This document shows positions 1-8,036 of a DNA stretch of 62,631 nucleotides, in pieces. Numbering within the stretch: position 1 is the stretch's first letter; the number at the start of each line of letters is the position of its first letter. The position numbers were made by a program, and so were the translations under genes. The stretch is taken from contig JAFRLF010000091.1 in the NCBI GenBank assembly GCA_017431365.1, positions 1 through 62,631 of the forward strand, given 5' to 3'. The stretch comes from Clostridia bacterium. Lineage in GTDB: Bacteria > Bacillota > Clostridia > Christensenellales > Aristaeellaceae. The notes beneath the pieces are model-generated. The model did no database searches. It saw nothing but the letters and a program-made list of their open reading frames with translations, and was not told the origin of the DNA.

Positions 1-452
1 ATTATCCCACCAATCTGTTCGTCGCTGGATTCATCGGCAGCCCGCAGATGAACTTCTTCACTGTTAAGCTTGAGAAGCGCAACAACGGCGTCTATGCTGT
101 GTTCGGTGACAACGCCATCAAGGTGCCGGAAGGCAAGCTCCAGAAGTTCACCTCCGACAGCTACATCGGCAAGGAAGTTTACATGGGCATTCGTCCCGAG
201 AACATCCATGATGAGGAATTGTTCCTGAACAATTCTCCCGACAGCATCATCAAGGTCAACGTTGAAGTTGTCGAGCTGATGGGTTCTGAGACCTACCTCT
301 ATCTGAAGACCAGCGGCAAGGACAGCAATATCATCGCCCGCGTTGATCCTCGTTCCACCAGCCGCACGGGCGATACCATCAATGTCGCCTTCGACGCCAA
401 CAGGCTGCATTTCTTCGACAAGGATACCGAGGTTACCATCCTCGAGCGCTGA
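1..452 (+). CDS. Sugar ABC transporter ATP-binding protein, C-terminal part (UgpC/MsmK type)
   Basis: Partial gene: the reading frame is open from the window edge (first full codon at 3) to the TGA at 450-452, so the nucleotide-binding domain lies outside. The visible ~149 residues begin with YPTNLFVAGFIGSPQMNFF, a signature that in UgpC/MsmK/MalK ATPases follows the NBD and opens the OB-fold/TOBE region. GIRPENIHDE and the later VVELMGSETYLYLK stretch are also typical of that domain. In the family this subunit hydrolyses ATP at the cytoplasmic face for carbohydrate importers and is often shared between several of them. It is followed by a strong intrinsic terminator, so the next gene has its own promoter. 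The ATPase type is secure; the transported sugar cannot be told. Confidence 0.9.
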   Translation, partial: YPTNLFVAGFIGSPQMNFFTVKLEKRNNGVYAVFGDNAIKVPEGKLQKFTSDSYIGKEVYMGIRPENIHDEELFLNNSPDSIIKVNVEVVELMGSETYLYLKTSGKDSNIIARVDPRSTSRTGDTINVAFDANRLHFFDKDTEVTILER

Positions 453-467
453 TTGGCTTGTTTTTCA

Positions 468-497
468 GGATGCAGGTTTATACCTGCATCCTTTTTT
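468..497 (+). terminator. Intrinsic terminator of the ABC ATPase gene
   Basis: A perfect 10-bp stem (GGATGCAGGT at 468-477 with ACCTGCATCC at 482-491) and a 4-nt loop are followed directly by six T (492-497), 16 bases after the stop codon. Confidence 0.93.
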
Positions 498-512
498 GTA
501 CATAAAGTACAA
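496..512. repeat. Short inverted repeat TTGTAC-5-GTACAA
   Basis: Two 6-bp arms, TTGTAC (496-501) and GTACAA (507-512), lie just after the terminator and about 60 bp upstream of the -35 box of the next gene. It could be an operator for the CdaR-type regulator or chance; no second copy was noticed nearby. Confidence 0.3.
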
Positions 513-572
513 TTATTCCTCGAAGTTTACTCTTTTTTAATCAGAAATCCCCTTCAATGACAGCCTTTATTC

Positions 573-601
573 TTGTCAACTCATCTTGAAAAAGCTATAA
601 T
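573..601 (+). promoter_or_regulatory. Sigma-70/SigA-type promoter for the CdaR-like regulator
   Basis: TTGTCA (573-578) and a consensus TATAAT (596-601) are separated by exactly 17 bp. Transcription would start near 608, giving a ~100-nt leader before the ATG at 711. Confidence 0.8.
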
Positions 602-710
602 GAAAGCATCAGAACATACCAGTAAAAGTTTACGTTAAGGAACGTTTTTCATTGAGCACTTTATCAACAGATCAGCATGAATCGCTTTAGCCAGGCGAGG
701 GGGGCCAAAA

Positions 711-1787
711 ATGTATCTTGATCATCGATTAATCGCAAGGATCTCACACGTTCTGTCGCGCCTAAATATGAATATCATGTTGATCGACACAAACGGACAG
801 ATCGTTCTTCCCGAGGGCAATGACAGAGAACTGACACTCCCTGAAACTCTGAAAAGAAATCCGACTCAACCGCTGGTATACGGAGGTTTTACATTAATAG
901 GCACTGACGCGGAACAACCAATATATCTCTGTCTGCCGGGCGATTCCAACGACGTATGCAATTGCGCCATTCTTGCAAGTGAACTCGTTTCCGCCATGAC
1001 GCGCATGGAATTGCCAAACGCAGACAAGGAGCAAATCATTCGCAGTATCTTGCGTGAGGAACTCGATGGCAGCGAAATGGAGACTTTGGCCATCGATCAC
1101 AACATTTCTCTTGAACAGGAACGATGCGTATTATTGCTTCGACTGCATAACGTGGATACGGAAACCGTGCTCAACATCCTCACGAATGTCATCGGCGACA
1201 ACAGGGACGATGCTCTCATCGAAATTGACAGGCATACTATAGCTCTTGTCAAAAAGCTTGATGAAACCAGCGATTTTGAAGATGTCGAACAATTAGGGCA
1301 GGCGATTTCCAATACTTTTGCCAGTGAAACTCAGAATGAGATCCTGATCGGTATAGGAGATCCCAAGAGTCACCTTTCCAACCTCGGCGAATCCATGAGG
1401 GAAGCCCGAACGGCTATCGAAGTTGGCCGAGTTTATCAGAAGAATCAGAATGTCTTTATGTACAGAAAGATGATCATAGAGCGATTCCTGTCGGAGATTC
1501 CGCAGACTATGAGTCAGAAGTACTACAGCCTTCTGTTCAACAGGAAAACATCACGCCTTTTCAATGACGAGATGCTGCACACGATAGAAAAATTCTTTGA
1601 GAACAGTCTCAATCTATCCGAGACGGCAAGACAATTGTACATCCACCGAAATACCCTGATTTACAGATTGGATAAAGTACAGAGAAACATCGGTCTGGAT
1701 TTGCGAGCTTTCGACGATGCTGTAACCTTCAAGATGATGATGCTTCTCGGCAAGTCTGACCACGACAAAAACAGAAGAAACAACTGA
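711..1787 (+). CDS. CdaR/PucR-family transcriptional regulator
   Basis: A 358-residue protein with the PucR/CdaR C-terminal helix-turn-helix at about residues 300-348 (LNLSETARQLYIHRNTLIYR, then LRAFDDAVTFKMMMLL). The N-terminal ~90 residues (IDTNGQIVLPEG) resemble the small-molecule sensing domain of carbohydrate-diacid regulators but are divergent; the middle ~130-270 fits the GGDEF-like spacer of this family. Family members are DNA-binding activators or repressors answering sugar acids or purine catabolites. The start has a strong SD (AGGGGGG, ending 9 nt before the ATG). It follows a sugar ABC transporter and has its own consensus promoter. The S41 protease gene begins 30 nt downstream with no visible terminator. 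Effector and targets are unknown. Confidence 0.8.
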   Translation: MYLDHRLIARISHVLSRLNMNIMLIDTNGQIVLPEGNDRELTLPETLKRNPTQPLVYGGFTLIGTDAEQPIYLCLPGDSNDVCNCAILASELVSAMTRMELPNADKEQIIRSILREELDGSEMETLAIDHNISLEQERCVLLLRLHNVDTETVLNILTNVIGDNRDDALIEIDRHTIALVKKLDETSDFEDVEQLGQAISNTFASETQNEILIGIGDPKSHLSNLGESMREARTAIEVGRVYQKNQNVFMYRKMIIERFLSEIPQTMSQKYYSLLFNRKTSRLFNDEMLHTIEKFFENSLNLSETARQLYIHRNTLIYRLDKVQRNIGLDLRAFDDAVTFKMMMLLGKSDHDKNRRNN

Positions 1788-1817
1788 CGGGTCACATTTT
1801 GGAGTAATCGAAATTAT

Positions 1818-3065
1818 ATGACGAAAAAAGTAGTGGTTTTTATCGCCATCGGATGGCTCATAATCCTGGTGGCCGGCGTGACATCTTCTGTCACTTTATC
1901 CATCGCCGGAGCTGATTCTTCCGCATTCACGACAAATATAGGCTCCGCTAAAGACGTGGTCGTTTCAGAAGAGGAATACCGCATGCTGGAACGCTACGCG
2001 CGTTTAGATGAGGTTTATCATCTAATACAGAACAATTATTATATCGACGTCGATGACGACGAACTCATGCTTGGAGCCATCGACGGCATGCTTTCCAGCC
2101 TTCAGGATCCTTATTCCTATTATGAGACACCGGAAGACGTAGAAACAGAGTTGGAGCACCAGACCGGTGAGTATCATGGCGTCGGCCTTCAGCTCATGCT
2201 GACCGAGAACAACGAAGTGTTGATTACGCGCGTGTTCAAAAACACACCCGCTGAAGAAGCCGGTTTCCAGATCGGCGATGTCATCCTTGCGGTGAATGGC
2301 GTCAGTCTTTCCGATTACGGGTATAACAGCCTCGACATGGCCAGACAACTTATAGTAGGGGAAATCGGCACCTTTGCTGATGTACAGGTTCGACGCGGCG
2401 ACGACATTATTACAATCAGTGTTACACATGCTGATATCGTTATGAACAGAGTCGAATACTCCATGCTCGAAAACGGCATCGGCTATGTGCTGATCTACGA
2501 ATTCATGGGCGATGATGTAGCAGGTTTTCGGGAGGCTCTCACAGCCCTGAAAGAAGAGAAGGCCCAAGCCCTCGTCATAGATATTCGTTCAAATCCAGGC
2601 GGTCTTTTATCTGATGTCGTCGATATCGCTGATATGCTATTGGGCGAAGGTCTCATCGTCTATGTGGAAGATCGCAGCGGCAGCCGCGACAATTATTACT
2701 CCGATGCCGAACATATTGAAATGCCCATGGCAGTTCTGGTGAATGGAAACTCAGCCAGCGCTTCTGAAATACTAGCTGGCGCGCTTCAGGATCACGGCGT
2801 CGCTACGGTAATTGGGGAGACGACATTTGGCAAAGGTATTGTGCAAAGCATTATCAGTTTCCCGGAAGACGGCGCTGGATTGCATCTGACGACAGCCAGG
2901 TATTTTACGCCTAACGGCAGGTCAATTCACGGAACAGGCATTGAGCCGGACATTCCCGTTGAGCAGCAAGGTTCCCTTGATGCAGCGACTGCCAGTATAC
3001 CCGACCCCGAGCATGACGCCCAACTGCGAAAAGCTGTTGAATATTTGGAGGATCTGCTGAAATGA
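1818..3065 (+). CDS. S41-family carboxy-terminal processing protease (CtpA/CtpB-like)
   Basis: 415 residues. An N-terminal membrane anchor or signal (residues 5-30) places the enzyme outside the membrane. Then come a helical segment, a PDZ domain (~115-205, VGLQLM and AGFQIGDVILAVNG) and the S41 core. The Ser-Lys dyad is visible: Ser314 in NGNSASASE and Lys339 in TTFGKG, 25 residues apart as in CtpB. The family degrades or clips extracytoplasmic proteins at C-termini; in Bacillus it takes part in sporulation signalling, but no such partner is seen here. SD GGAGT lies 13 nt upstream. Its stop overlaps the start of nth (ATGA), indicating co-translation. Family secure, substrate unknown. Confidence 0.92.
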   Translation: MTKKVVVFIAIGWLIILVAGVTSSVTLSIAGADSSAFTTNIGSAKDVVVSEEEYRMLERYARLDEVYHLIQNNYYIDVDDDELMLGAIDGMLSSLQDPYSYYETPEDVETELEHQTGEYHGVGLQLMLTENNEVLITRVFKNTPAEEAGFQIGDVILAVNGVSLSDYGYNSLDMARQLIVGEIGTFADVQVRRGDDIITISVTHADIVMNRVEYSMLENGIGYVLIYEFMGDDVAGFREALTALKEEKAQALVIDIRSNPGGLLSDVVDIADMLLGEGLIVYVEDRSGSRDNYYSDAEHIEMPMAVLVNGNSASASEILAGALQDHGVATVIGETTFGKGIVQSIISFPEDGAGLHLTTARYFTPNGRSIHGTGIEPDIPVEQQGSLDAATASIPDPEHDAQLRKAVEYLEDLLK

Positions 3066-3697
3066 CAGTTATAGACGCCGAGCGAGTTTTAGACGCGCTT
3101 GAGGATCTCTATCCGGAAGCGCGCGCGGAGCTGCATTTCTCTAATCCCTATGAGACGCTTGTGGCAACTATTCTATCCGCGCAATGTACGGACAAGCGCG
3201 TCAATCAGGTGACGGAACAGTTGTTTGTTCGCTACCCCAATGTGGAATCAATGGCAAGAGCTTCCATAGAGGAACTTGAACCCCAAATCAAAAGCTGCGG
3301 CCTGTATCACAATAAGGCAAAAAACATCATTGCGGCGTGTCAGGCTATCGTCGCCGATTACCACAGCGTCGTTCCGTCAGATCGAAAAGAACTCATGTCT
3401 TTGCCCGGCGTCGGGCAAAAGACGGCAGGCGTTGTCTTATTGGCTGCGTTTGGAGAAGATCAGATTCCTGTCGATACACATGTATTCAGAGTATCAAATC
3501 GAATCGGACTCGTTCATGCTTCGACGCCAATAGAAACCGAAAGACAGTTGCGCGCAATCCTGCCGCGTGAAAGATGGTCTCATGGACATCACCTTATTAT
3601 CTGGCATGGACGGCGTTGCTGCGCTGCCAGAAAGCCCGCGTGCGACAGATGTCCTCTTTCCGACAGCTTGTGCGAAAAGAACAATGTGAAGGATTGA
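3062..3697 (+). CDS. nth: Endonuclease III (DNA glycosylase/AP lyase)
   Basis: 211 residues, the usual length for Nth. It removes oxidised pyrimidines and cleaves the abasic strand in base-excision repair. The helix-hairpin-helix LPGVGQKTAG carries catalytic Lys120, and VDTHVFRVSNRIGL carries Asp138, the same numbers as in E. coli Nth. The C-terminus has the [4Fe-4S] cysteines CAARKPACDRCPLSDSLC. The spacing is C-x6-C-x2-C-x6-C rather than the usual final x5, one residue longer. Start and upstream stop overlap by 4 nt; obgE starts 7 nt after the stop. Confidence 0.96.
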   Translation: MTVIDAERVLDALEDLYPEARAELHFSNPYETLVATILSAQCTDKRVNQVTEQLFVRYPNVESMARASIEELEPQIKSCGLYHNKAKNIIAACQAIVADYHSVVPSDRKELMSLPGVGQKTAGVVLLAAFGEDQIPVDTHVFRVSNRIGLVHASTPIETERQLRAILPRERWSHGHHLIIWHGRRCCAARKPACDRCPLSDSLCEKNNVKD

Positions 3698-3704
3698 TTC
3701 AATC

Positions 3705-4970
3705 ATGGCGCTGTTTGTTGATAAGGTCAAAATCAGGTGTAAGGCGGGAGACGGCGGAAACGGCTGTGTCTCGTTCCACCGCGAGAAATATGTACAGGCC
3801 GGCGGACCGGACGGTGGAGACGGAGGGCGTGGGGGAGACATAATTTTTGTAGCGTCTGAACGGATGCATACTCTGATGGACTTTCGCTATAAACGCAATT
3901 ACGTCGCCGCAAACGGCGAAGATGGTTCAGCCAATCGCTGTAAGGGAAAAAACGGCGATCCACTCATAATAGAAGCGCCAGTCGGCACTGTGGTACGCGA
4001 TCAGAACAGCGGGCGGATTTTGTTGGATCTGTATACCCCTAACGAAAAACGCGTCCTGCAAAAAGGCGGACAGGGCGGCTTTGGCAATATGCACTTTGCA
4101 ACGCCAACGCGCCAGGCTCCCAGTTTTGCCAAGCCCGGCAAACGTGTCGAACCGCTCGACCTCGAACTCGAGCTCAAATCCATTGCGGATGTTGGGTTGA
4201 TCGGCTTTCCCAATGTCGGGAAATCAACTATACTCTCTGTCGTGACGTCGGCAAGGCCCAAAATCGCCAATTATCATTTTACGACGCTGACGCCGAATCT
4301 GGGCATCGTCAGTCAGGATGGGGACAGCTTTGTTCTGGCCGATATACCCGGACTTGTCGAAGGCGCTGCGGAGGGAATTGGCCTGGGACACGACTTTCTG
4401 CGGCATGTCGAAAGAACGCGGATGCTCGTTCACGTCCTCGATATCTCCGGAAGCGAAGCCCGTGATCCGCTTGCCGACTTCGATATCATAACCGGCGAGC
4501 TCAGTCAATATGGCAATCTTCAGACGCGGCCGGTTATCGTTGCCGCAAATAAGATGGATCTGCCTTCTTCCAGCGAGAATCTGAATCGACTGAAAGAAAA
4601 GCTTCGCGATACCGGGATCGACATTTTTCCCGTTTCGGCAGCGACAGGTCAGGGATTTGACCAGCTGTTACGAGCCATTCGGCGCATGCTTTCTCAATTG
4701 CCGCCTCCGGAACCCTTCGAAGAAGAATTGCCATTTGAAGAGGTTTCTGACGAACGCGTCACGGTAACTGTCGAAAACGGCGTGTTTATCCTGGCGGGGT
4801 CAGGGATATCTCAATTGCTGCGTTCAGTCAATTTCAGCAATGAGGATTCCTTAAACTGGTTCCACCGAACCCTGAGACGCTGGGGCGTCATTGATATGCT
4901 GCGAGAACACGGCGCAAAAGAAGGCAGTACCGTTCGTATTGATGATATGGAGTTTGATTTCACAGAATAA
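3705..4970 (+). CDS. obgE: Obg GTPase (50S ribosome assembly)
   Basis: 421 residues with all three Obg domains: the glycine-rich Obg fold (1-158, KAGDGGNGCVSF, GGDGGRGGD), the G domain with P-loop GFPNVGKST (167-175), DIPGLVEGA (213-221) and NKMD (282-285), and a C-terminal OCT domain (~345-421). It binds the large ribosomal subunit and couples GTP state to assembly and stress. In many Firmicutes obg follows rplU-ysxB-rpmA; here the upstream gene is nth instead. YhbY follows 31 nt downstream, another ribosome-assembly factor, so the functional grouping to the right is kept. Confidence 0.97.
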   Translation: MALFVDKVKIRCKAGDGGNGCVSFHREKYVQAGGPDGGDGGRGGDIIFVASERMHTLMDFRYKRNYVAANGEDGSANRCKGKNGDPLIIEAPVGTVVRDQNSGRILLDLYTPNEKRVLQKGGQGGFGNMHFATPTRQAPSFAKPGKRVEPLDLELELKSIADVGLIGFPNVGKSTILSVVTSARPKIANYHFTTLTPNLGIVSQDGDSFVLADIPGLVEGAAEGIGLGHDFLRHVERTRMLVHVLDISGSEARDPLADFDIITGELSQYGNLQTRPVIVAANKMDLPSSSENLNRLKEKLRDTGIDIFPVSAATGQGFDQLLRAIRRMLSQLPPPEPFEEELPFEEVSDERVTVTVENGVFILAGSGISQLLRSVNFSNEDSLNWFHRTLRRWGVIDMLREHGAKEGSTVRIDDMEFDFTE

Positions 4971-5001
4971 CGTAGATCAGAAAAGAGGTTAGTCCTGTCT
5001 T

Positions 5002-5295
5002 ATGACAACAAAACAGAGAGCTTTTCTTCGCAGCATGGCTAACACCATGGATCCTATTCTGCACGTAGGCAAGGACGGCATCAATGATCATCTCGTCCAG
5101 CAAGCCGCTGATGCCCTCGAGGCCAGAGAACTCATCAAGGGCACGGTCCTTCAGAATGCGCCCCTGACAGCGCGGGAAGTCTGTGATATTCTCTGCCAGT
5201 CCATTCAGGCGGAAGGCGTCCAGGTCATAGGCAATAGATTTGTACTGTACAAAAAAGCAAAAAAGAACTCGAAAATAGACCTGAGCCAGATTTGA
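5002..5295 (+). CDS. yhbY: YhbY-family RNA-binding protein (CRM domain)
   Basis: 97 residues, a single CRS1-YhbY (CRM) domain. The N-terminal TTKQRAFLRSMANTMDPILH and the central HVGKDGIND, a GxxG-type loop, are diagnostic; the C-terminal GNRFVLYKKAKKN is basic. YhbY associates with pre-50S particles and is normally coupled to obg, as here. The next gene begins within 3 nt of its stop. Family assignment is firm from the whole sequence. Confidence 0.94.
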   Translation: MTTKQRAFLRSMANTMDPILHVGKDGINDHLVQQAADALEARELIKGTVLQNAPLTAREVCDILCQSIQAEGVQVIGNRFVLYKKAKKNSKIDLSQI

Positions 5296-5297
5296 TT

Positions 5298-5939
5298 ATG
5301 CCTGCAGTCTTTAACAATAATCAGTCTGAATGGCGCACGGACTGTGAAGCTGTATACCCAAAGGCGCTTCGGATGATCGATGACTGCCCGACAGACGATC
5401 TTGCAAACCTCCAGAGAACGCTGTCAGTCCATCGATATGAGCACACATTAGGCGTGGCGAAGGAATCAATACGCCTGGCAATTCGATTTGGCTGCGCTCC
5501 GGAGAAAGCCTGCCGTGCAGGGTTGCTCCATGATTGCGCTAAAAGCATGGACCGGATCGACATGCTTAAACTGATTGATGGATCTGAATGGGATGTCGGT
5601 GAACTTGAGCGAAGCATTGACAGCCTTCTGCATGCGCCGGCCGGCGCTGTGTTGGCACGGCTGTTTTACCGTGAAACAGATGAAGAGGTCCTGTCGGCGA
5701 TACGCTGGCATACGATAGGCAAACTCGGAATGTCGAAGCTTGAGAAGATCGTCTATCTGGCAGACTTGATCGAACCTAACAGGAAGCCCTTTGATGGAAT
5801 CGATGCTATCAGGCAACTGTCCGTCAATGATCTGGATCACGCGGTTCTTGCCGCGGCTGAGAGCAGCGTCAGATATGTCAACATGCAAGGCGGAACGGTT
5901 CACCCAAACACGCTGGATTTGATCAAAGCACTGAATTGA
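5298..5939 (+). CDS. yqeK: YqeK-type HD phosphohydrolase (probable symmetrical Ap4A hydrolase)
   Basis: 213 residues from the ATG at 5298 (an in-frame TTG lies at 5292). The HD domain is clear: HRYEHTLGVAKESIRLA, GLLHDCAKSM, then AIRWHTIGKLGMSKLEKIVY and ADLIEPNRKPFDGID. YqeK proteins hydrolyse diadenosine tetraphosphate symmetrically. The protein carries a ~45-residue N-terminal stretch before the first HD helix, longer than usual. In most Firmicutes nadD stands between yhbY and yqeK; here it is absent and yhbY runs straight into yqeK. rsfS follows 21 nt downstream. Confidence 0.92.
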   Translation: MPAVFNNNQSEWRTDCEAVYPKALRMIDDCPTDDLANLQRTLSVHRYEHTLGVAKESIRLAIRFGCAPEKACRAGLLHDCAKSMDRIDMLKLIDGSEWDVGELERSIDSLLHAPAGAVLARLFYRETDEEVLSAIRWHTIGKLGMSKLEKIVYLADLIEPNRKPFDGIDAIRQLSVNDLDHAVLAAAESSVRYVNMQGGTVHPNTLDLIKALN

Positions 5940-5960
5940 ACGACAAAAAGGAGGCCCATT

Positions 5961-6311
5961 ATGAATACACCCAAAGAACTGGCTTTGGCCATTGCCGAGT
6001 TCCTCTACAACAAGAAAGGTACCGATATTCAGGTTTTGAACGTCGGACATCTTACATCCATCACTGACTACTTTGTCATCGCAAGCGCGCGTAATACGCT
6101 GCAGTGCAAAGCAATGGGCGAGGACCTTGAGGAGCATTTGGAGGAGAGCTTCCAGCTTACGGCGCGCCGTAAGGAAGGTTATAAAGAAGCGCGCTGGGTC
6201 GTACTGGATTATTCGTCCGTCATCGTGCATATCTTCCATGAACAGGAACGCGAATACTATAGCCTTGAACGCCTGTGGGCTGATGGAACAAACCTGGAAA
6301 AGGCTTATTAA
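5961..6311 (+). CDS. rsfS: Ribosomal silencing factor RsfS
   Basis: 116 residues, full length for the RsfS/Iojap family: ALAIAEFLYNKKGTDIQVL, ITDYFVIASARNTLQ, WVVLDYSSVIVHIFHEQERE and a C-terminal YSLERLW. The protein binds L14 on the 50S subunit and blocks subunit joining in slow growth. A strong SD (AAAGGAGG) precedes the ATG. It closes the obg-yhbY-yqeK-rsfS ribosome block. Confidence 0.95.
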   Translation: MNTPKELALAIAEFLYNKKGTDIQVLNVGHLTSITDYFVIASARNTLQCKAMGEDLEEHLEESFQLTARRKEGYKEARWVVLDYSSVIVHIFHEQEREYYSLERLWADGTNLEKAY

Positions 6312-6325
6312 ACCTTCTATCAACT

Positions 6326-6787
6326 ATGAGCTTAAAAAAGATTACCGTCTACACAGATGGCGCCTGTTCGGGAAATCCCGGGCCAGGTGGATGGGGCGCT
6401 GTTTTAATTTATAAGGATCAGCGCCGTGAATTATCCGGATTCGAGATGGAAACGACGTCCAACCGTATGGAGATCACGGCTGCGATCAGAGCCCTGAGCG
6501 CGCTGAAAATGCCTTGTGAAGTCGATTTATACACAGATTCTGCCTATCTGGAGAACGCGTTTAATCAGAACTGGATTAATGGATGGATTAAGAATAACTG
6601 GATCAAAAAGTCGGATAAATCACCAGTATTGAATCAGGATCTATGGTTACAGTTACTCGAACTGACGAAAATACACAGTGTGTCCTGGCATAAGGTGAAG
6701 GGACATGCGAACAATGCAGAGAATAACCGTTGTGACCAATTGGCCACAACGGCGATAAAAGAAAGCTTGACCCGCAAGAAGGACTAG
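6326..6787 (+). CDS. rnhA: Ribonuclease HI
   Basis: 153 residues. The four catalytic acids of RNase HI are all present: Asp11 (YTDGACSGNPG), Glu49 (SNRMEITAAI), Asp71 (YTDSAYL) and Asp137 (NNRCDQLA), with the histidine loop VKGHANN before the last. It cleaves the RNA strand of RNA-DNA hybrids (R-loops, primers). The gene starts 14 nt after rsfS with no evident Shine-Dalgarno, which suggests translational coupling. Its stop is only 15 nt from the stop of the convergent recombinase gene. Confidence 0.96.
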   Translation: MSLKKITVYTDGACSGNPGPGGWGAVLIYKDQRRELSGFEMETTSNRMEITAAIRALSALKMPCEVDLYTDSAYLENAFNQNWINGWIKNNWIKKSDKSPVLNQDLWLQLLELTKIHSVSWHKVKGHANNAENNRCDQLATTAIKESLTRKKD

Positions 6788-6802
6788 GACATTTCCGAAT
6801 GT

Positions 6803-7924
6803 TTAATCATCTTTGCTCACGGCGTCATGCATTTGAATTTTATCCTCGGTTTGATCGGCGTCCGCTTTTCTGCCATCTAAAACGACGTATTGCGCCGCCA
6901 TGCGCCTGCGATCGTCTGTCATGGCGGCATAATGTTTACGCGTGGTATTGACGTCGGAGTGTCCCAACTGATCCGCCACAAGATAGATATCTCCGGTAGC
7001 CCGATACAGATTCGTTCCGTATGTGCTTCGGAGTTTATGCGGGCTGAAGCGCGTCTTCAACGGCGCGGCAATGAGAGCGTATTTCTTCACCAGATATTCC
7101 ATGGAACGAACCGTCATGCGCTTTTTCTGCATGGACAGAAAGAGCGCGTTTTCATCGTTTGGCTGGGCTTCAATCTGTTCGCGCTGGTTCAAATAATCGA
7201 TAAGGGCCTCGGCTACTTCATCGGGATAGTACAATATGACCTGGTCGCCGCCTTTTCTCCGTACCAGAAAGCTGTTGTTTGCAATGTTGATATCCTGTAT
7301 ATCAAGCCCTACGCATTCGCTGACTCGAATACCCGTGCCAAGAAACAGCTTAATGATGGCAATATCCCTTGTTTTAGTCAAATCATGCCACTTTTGTTGC
7401 CTTTTTGTTAAGGACGTACCAGTTTCAACGACATTCAACAGCTGTGAGACTTCGTCAGAATCAAGGCGCAGGATGGGTTTCTCGTGTAACTTTGGAAGAT
7501 CGATCAGCGTCGCAACGTTGCTTGAGATGCGATGATTTTTAAACATATATTGGAAATAGCTGCGCAGGGCAGACAGCTTGCGCATTTTTCCTTGTTCGCC
7601 GTTTTTCAGGATGGTATCGTCGTCTTTGTAATATAATGTGAGATAATCGCCGTACAGATCGATTTGCCGACCTGTGATGGCATCCAAATCCCGATCCGAA
7701 ATCGCCGCAATCTGCTTATCCGAAAACTCAGGCACCTCATGCGTCAGATATTCAAAGAACAGCTTAAGATCACGAAGGTACGCGATTCTCGTCAGAGTCG
7801 AGGTCATCGATTCGATGTTGCGAATGAAATCCGAACAGCTCATCGGCAAAGTTGAAAGCATTTTACGAATGAGCTGAGTATTGTCGTTATCGCGCTGTTC
7901 AAAGTATGATATTGTCTTTGGCAT
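6803..7924 (-). CDS. Xer-type tyrosine recombinase (XerS-like, single-gene type)
   Basis: 373 residues from the ATG at 7924, chosen because GAGGTG lies 4 nt upstream (an in-frame TTG at 7936 is possible). The N-terminal SAM-like core-binding domain spans ~15-150. The catalytic domain has the complete set: Arg200 (GTGIRVSE), Lys224, His296/Arg299 (SPHKLRSTYGT), His322 (QLGHSDVNTTRKHY) and nucleophile Tyr332. The long protein, the N-terminal helix region and GDIYLVADQLGH recall the XerS class that acts alone on a dif site, rather than XerC/XerD. No transposase, excisionase or att-like neighbour is seen, so a housekeeping chromosome-dimer role is more likely than a phage integrase (inference). 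It faces rnhA and has its own promoter and an inverted repeat upstream. Confidence 0.85.
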   Translation of the reverse strand: MPKTISYFEQRDNDNTQLIRKMLSTLPMSCSDFIRNIESMTSTLTRIAYLRDLKLFFEYLTHEVPEFSDKQIAAISDRDLDAITGRQIDLYGDYLTLYYKDDDTILKNGEQGKMRKLSALRSYFQYMFKNHRISSNVATLIDLPKLHEKPILRLDSDEVSQLLNVVETGTSLTKRQQKWHDLTKTRDIAIIKLFLGTGIRVSECVGLDIQDINIANNSFLVRRKGGDQVILYYPDEVAEALIDYLNQREQIEAQPNDENALFLSMQKKRMTVRSMEYLVKKYALIAAPLKTRFSPHKLRSTYGTNLYRATGDIYLVADQLGHSDVNTTRKHYAAMTDDRRRMAAQYVVLDGRKADADQTEDKIQMHDAVSKDD

Positions 7925-8005
7925 TATGCACCTCAAAAAGCGGCTTGTTTTAGGCTTGGCCTGCTATTTGCCGTAGGCTCATGAATTCGTTGTGGACGCG
8001 TGACA

Positions 8006-8035
8006 ATAATACCGCTTCAAGCTCTTTTTTGTCAA
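8006..8035 (-). promoter_or_regulatory. Promoter of the tyrosine recombinase gene
   Basis: On the minus strand TTGACA (8035-8030) and TATTAT (8011-8006) are 18 bp apart. Transcription would begin near 7999, about 75 nt before the ATG at 7924. The -35 box is one base away from the 34-bp inverted repeat at 8037-8070. Confidence 0.75.
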
Positions 8036-8036
8036 T

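Noticed and set aside
2022-2567. 181-codon open frame on the minus strand
   Set aside because: Antisense to the S41 protease PDZ region; no supporting motif.
5466-6323. 285-codon open frame on the minus strand
   Set aside because: Runs across the convincingly assigned yqeK and rsfS genes on the other strand.
6803-7924. Integrase of a prophage or integrative element
   Set aside because: No phage, relaxase, excisionase or att repeats are present; neighbours on both sides are housekeeping genes.
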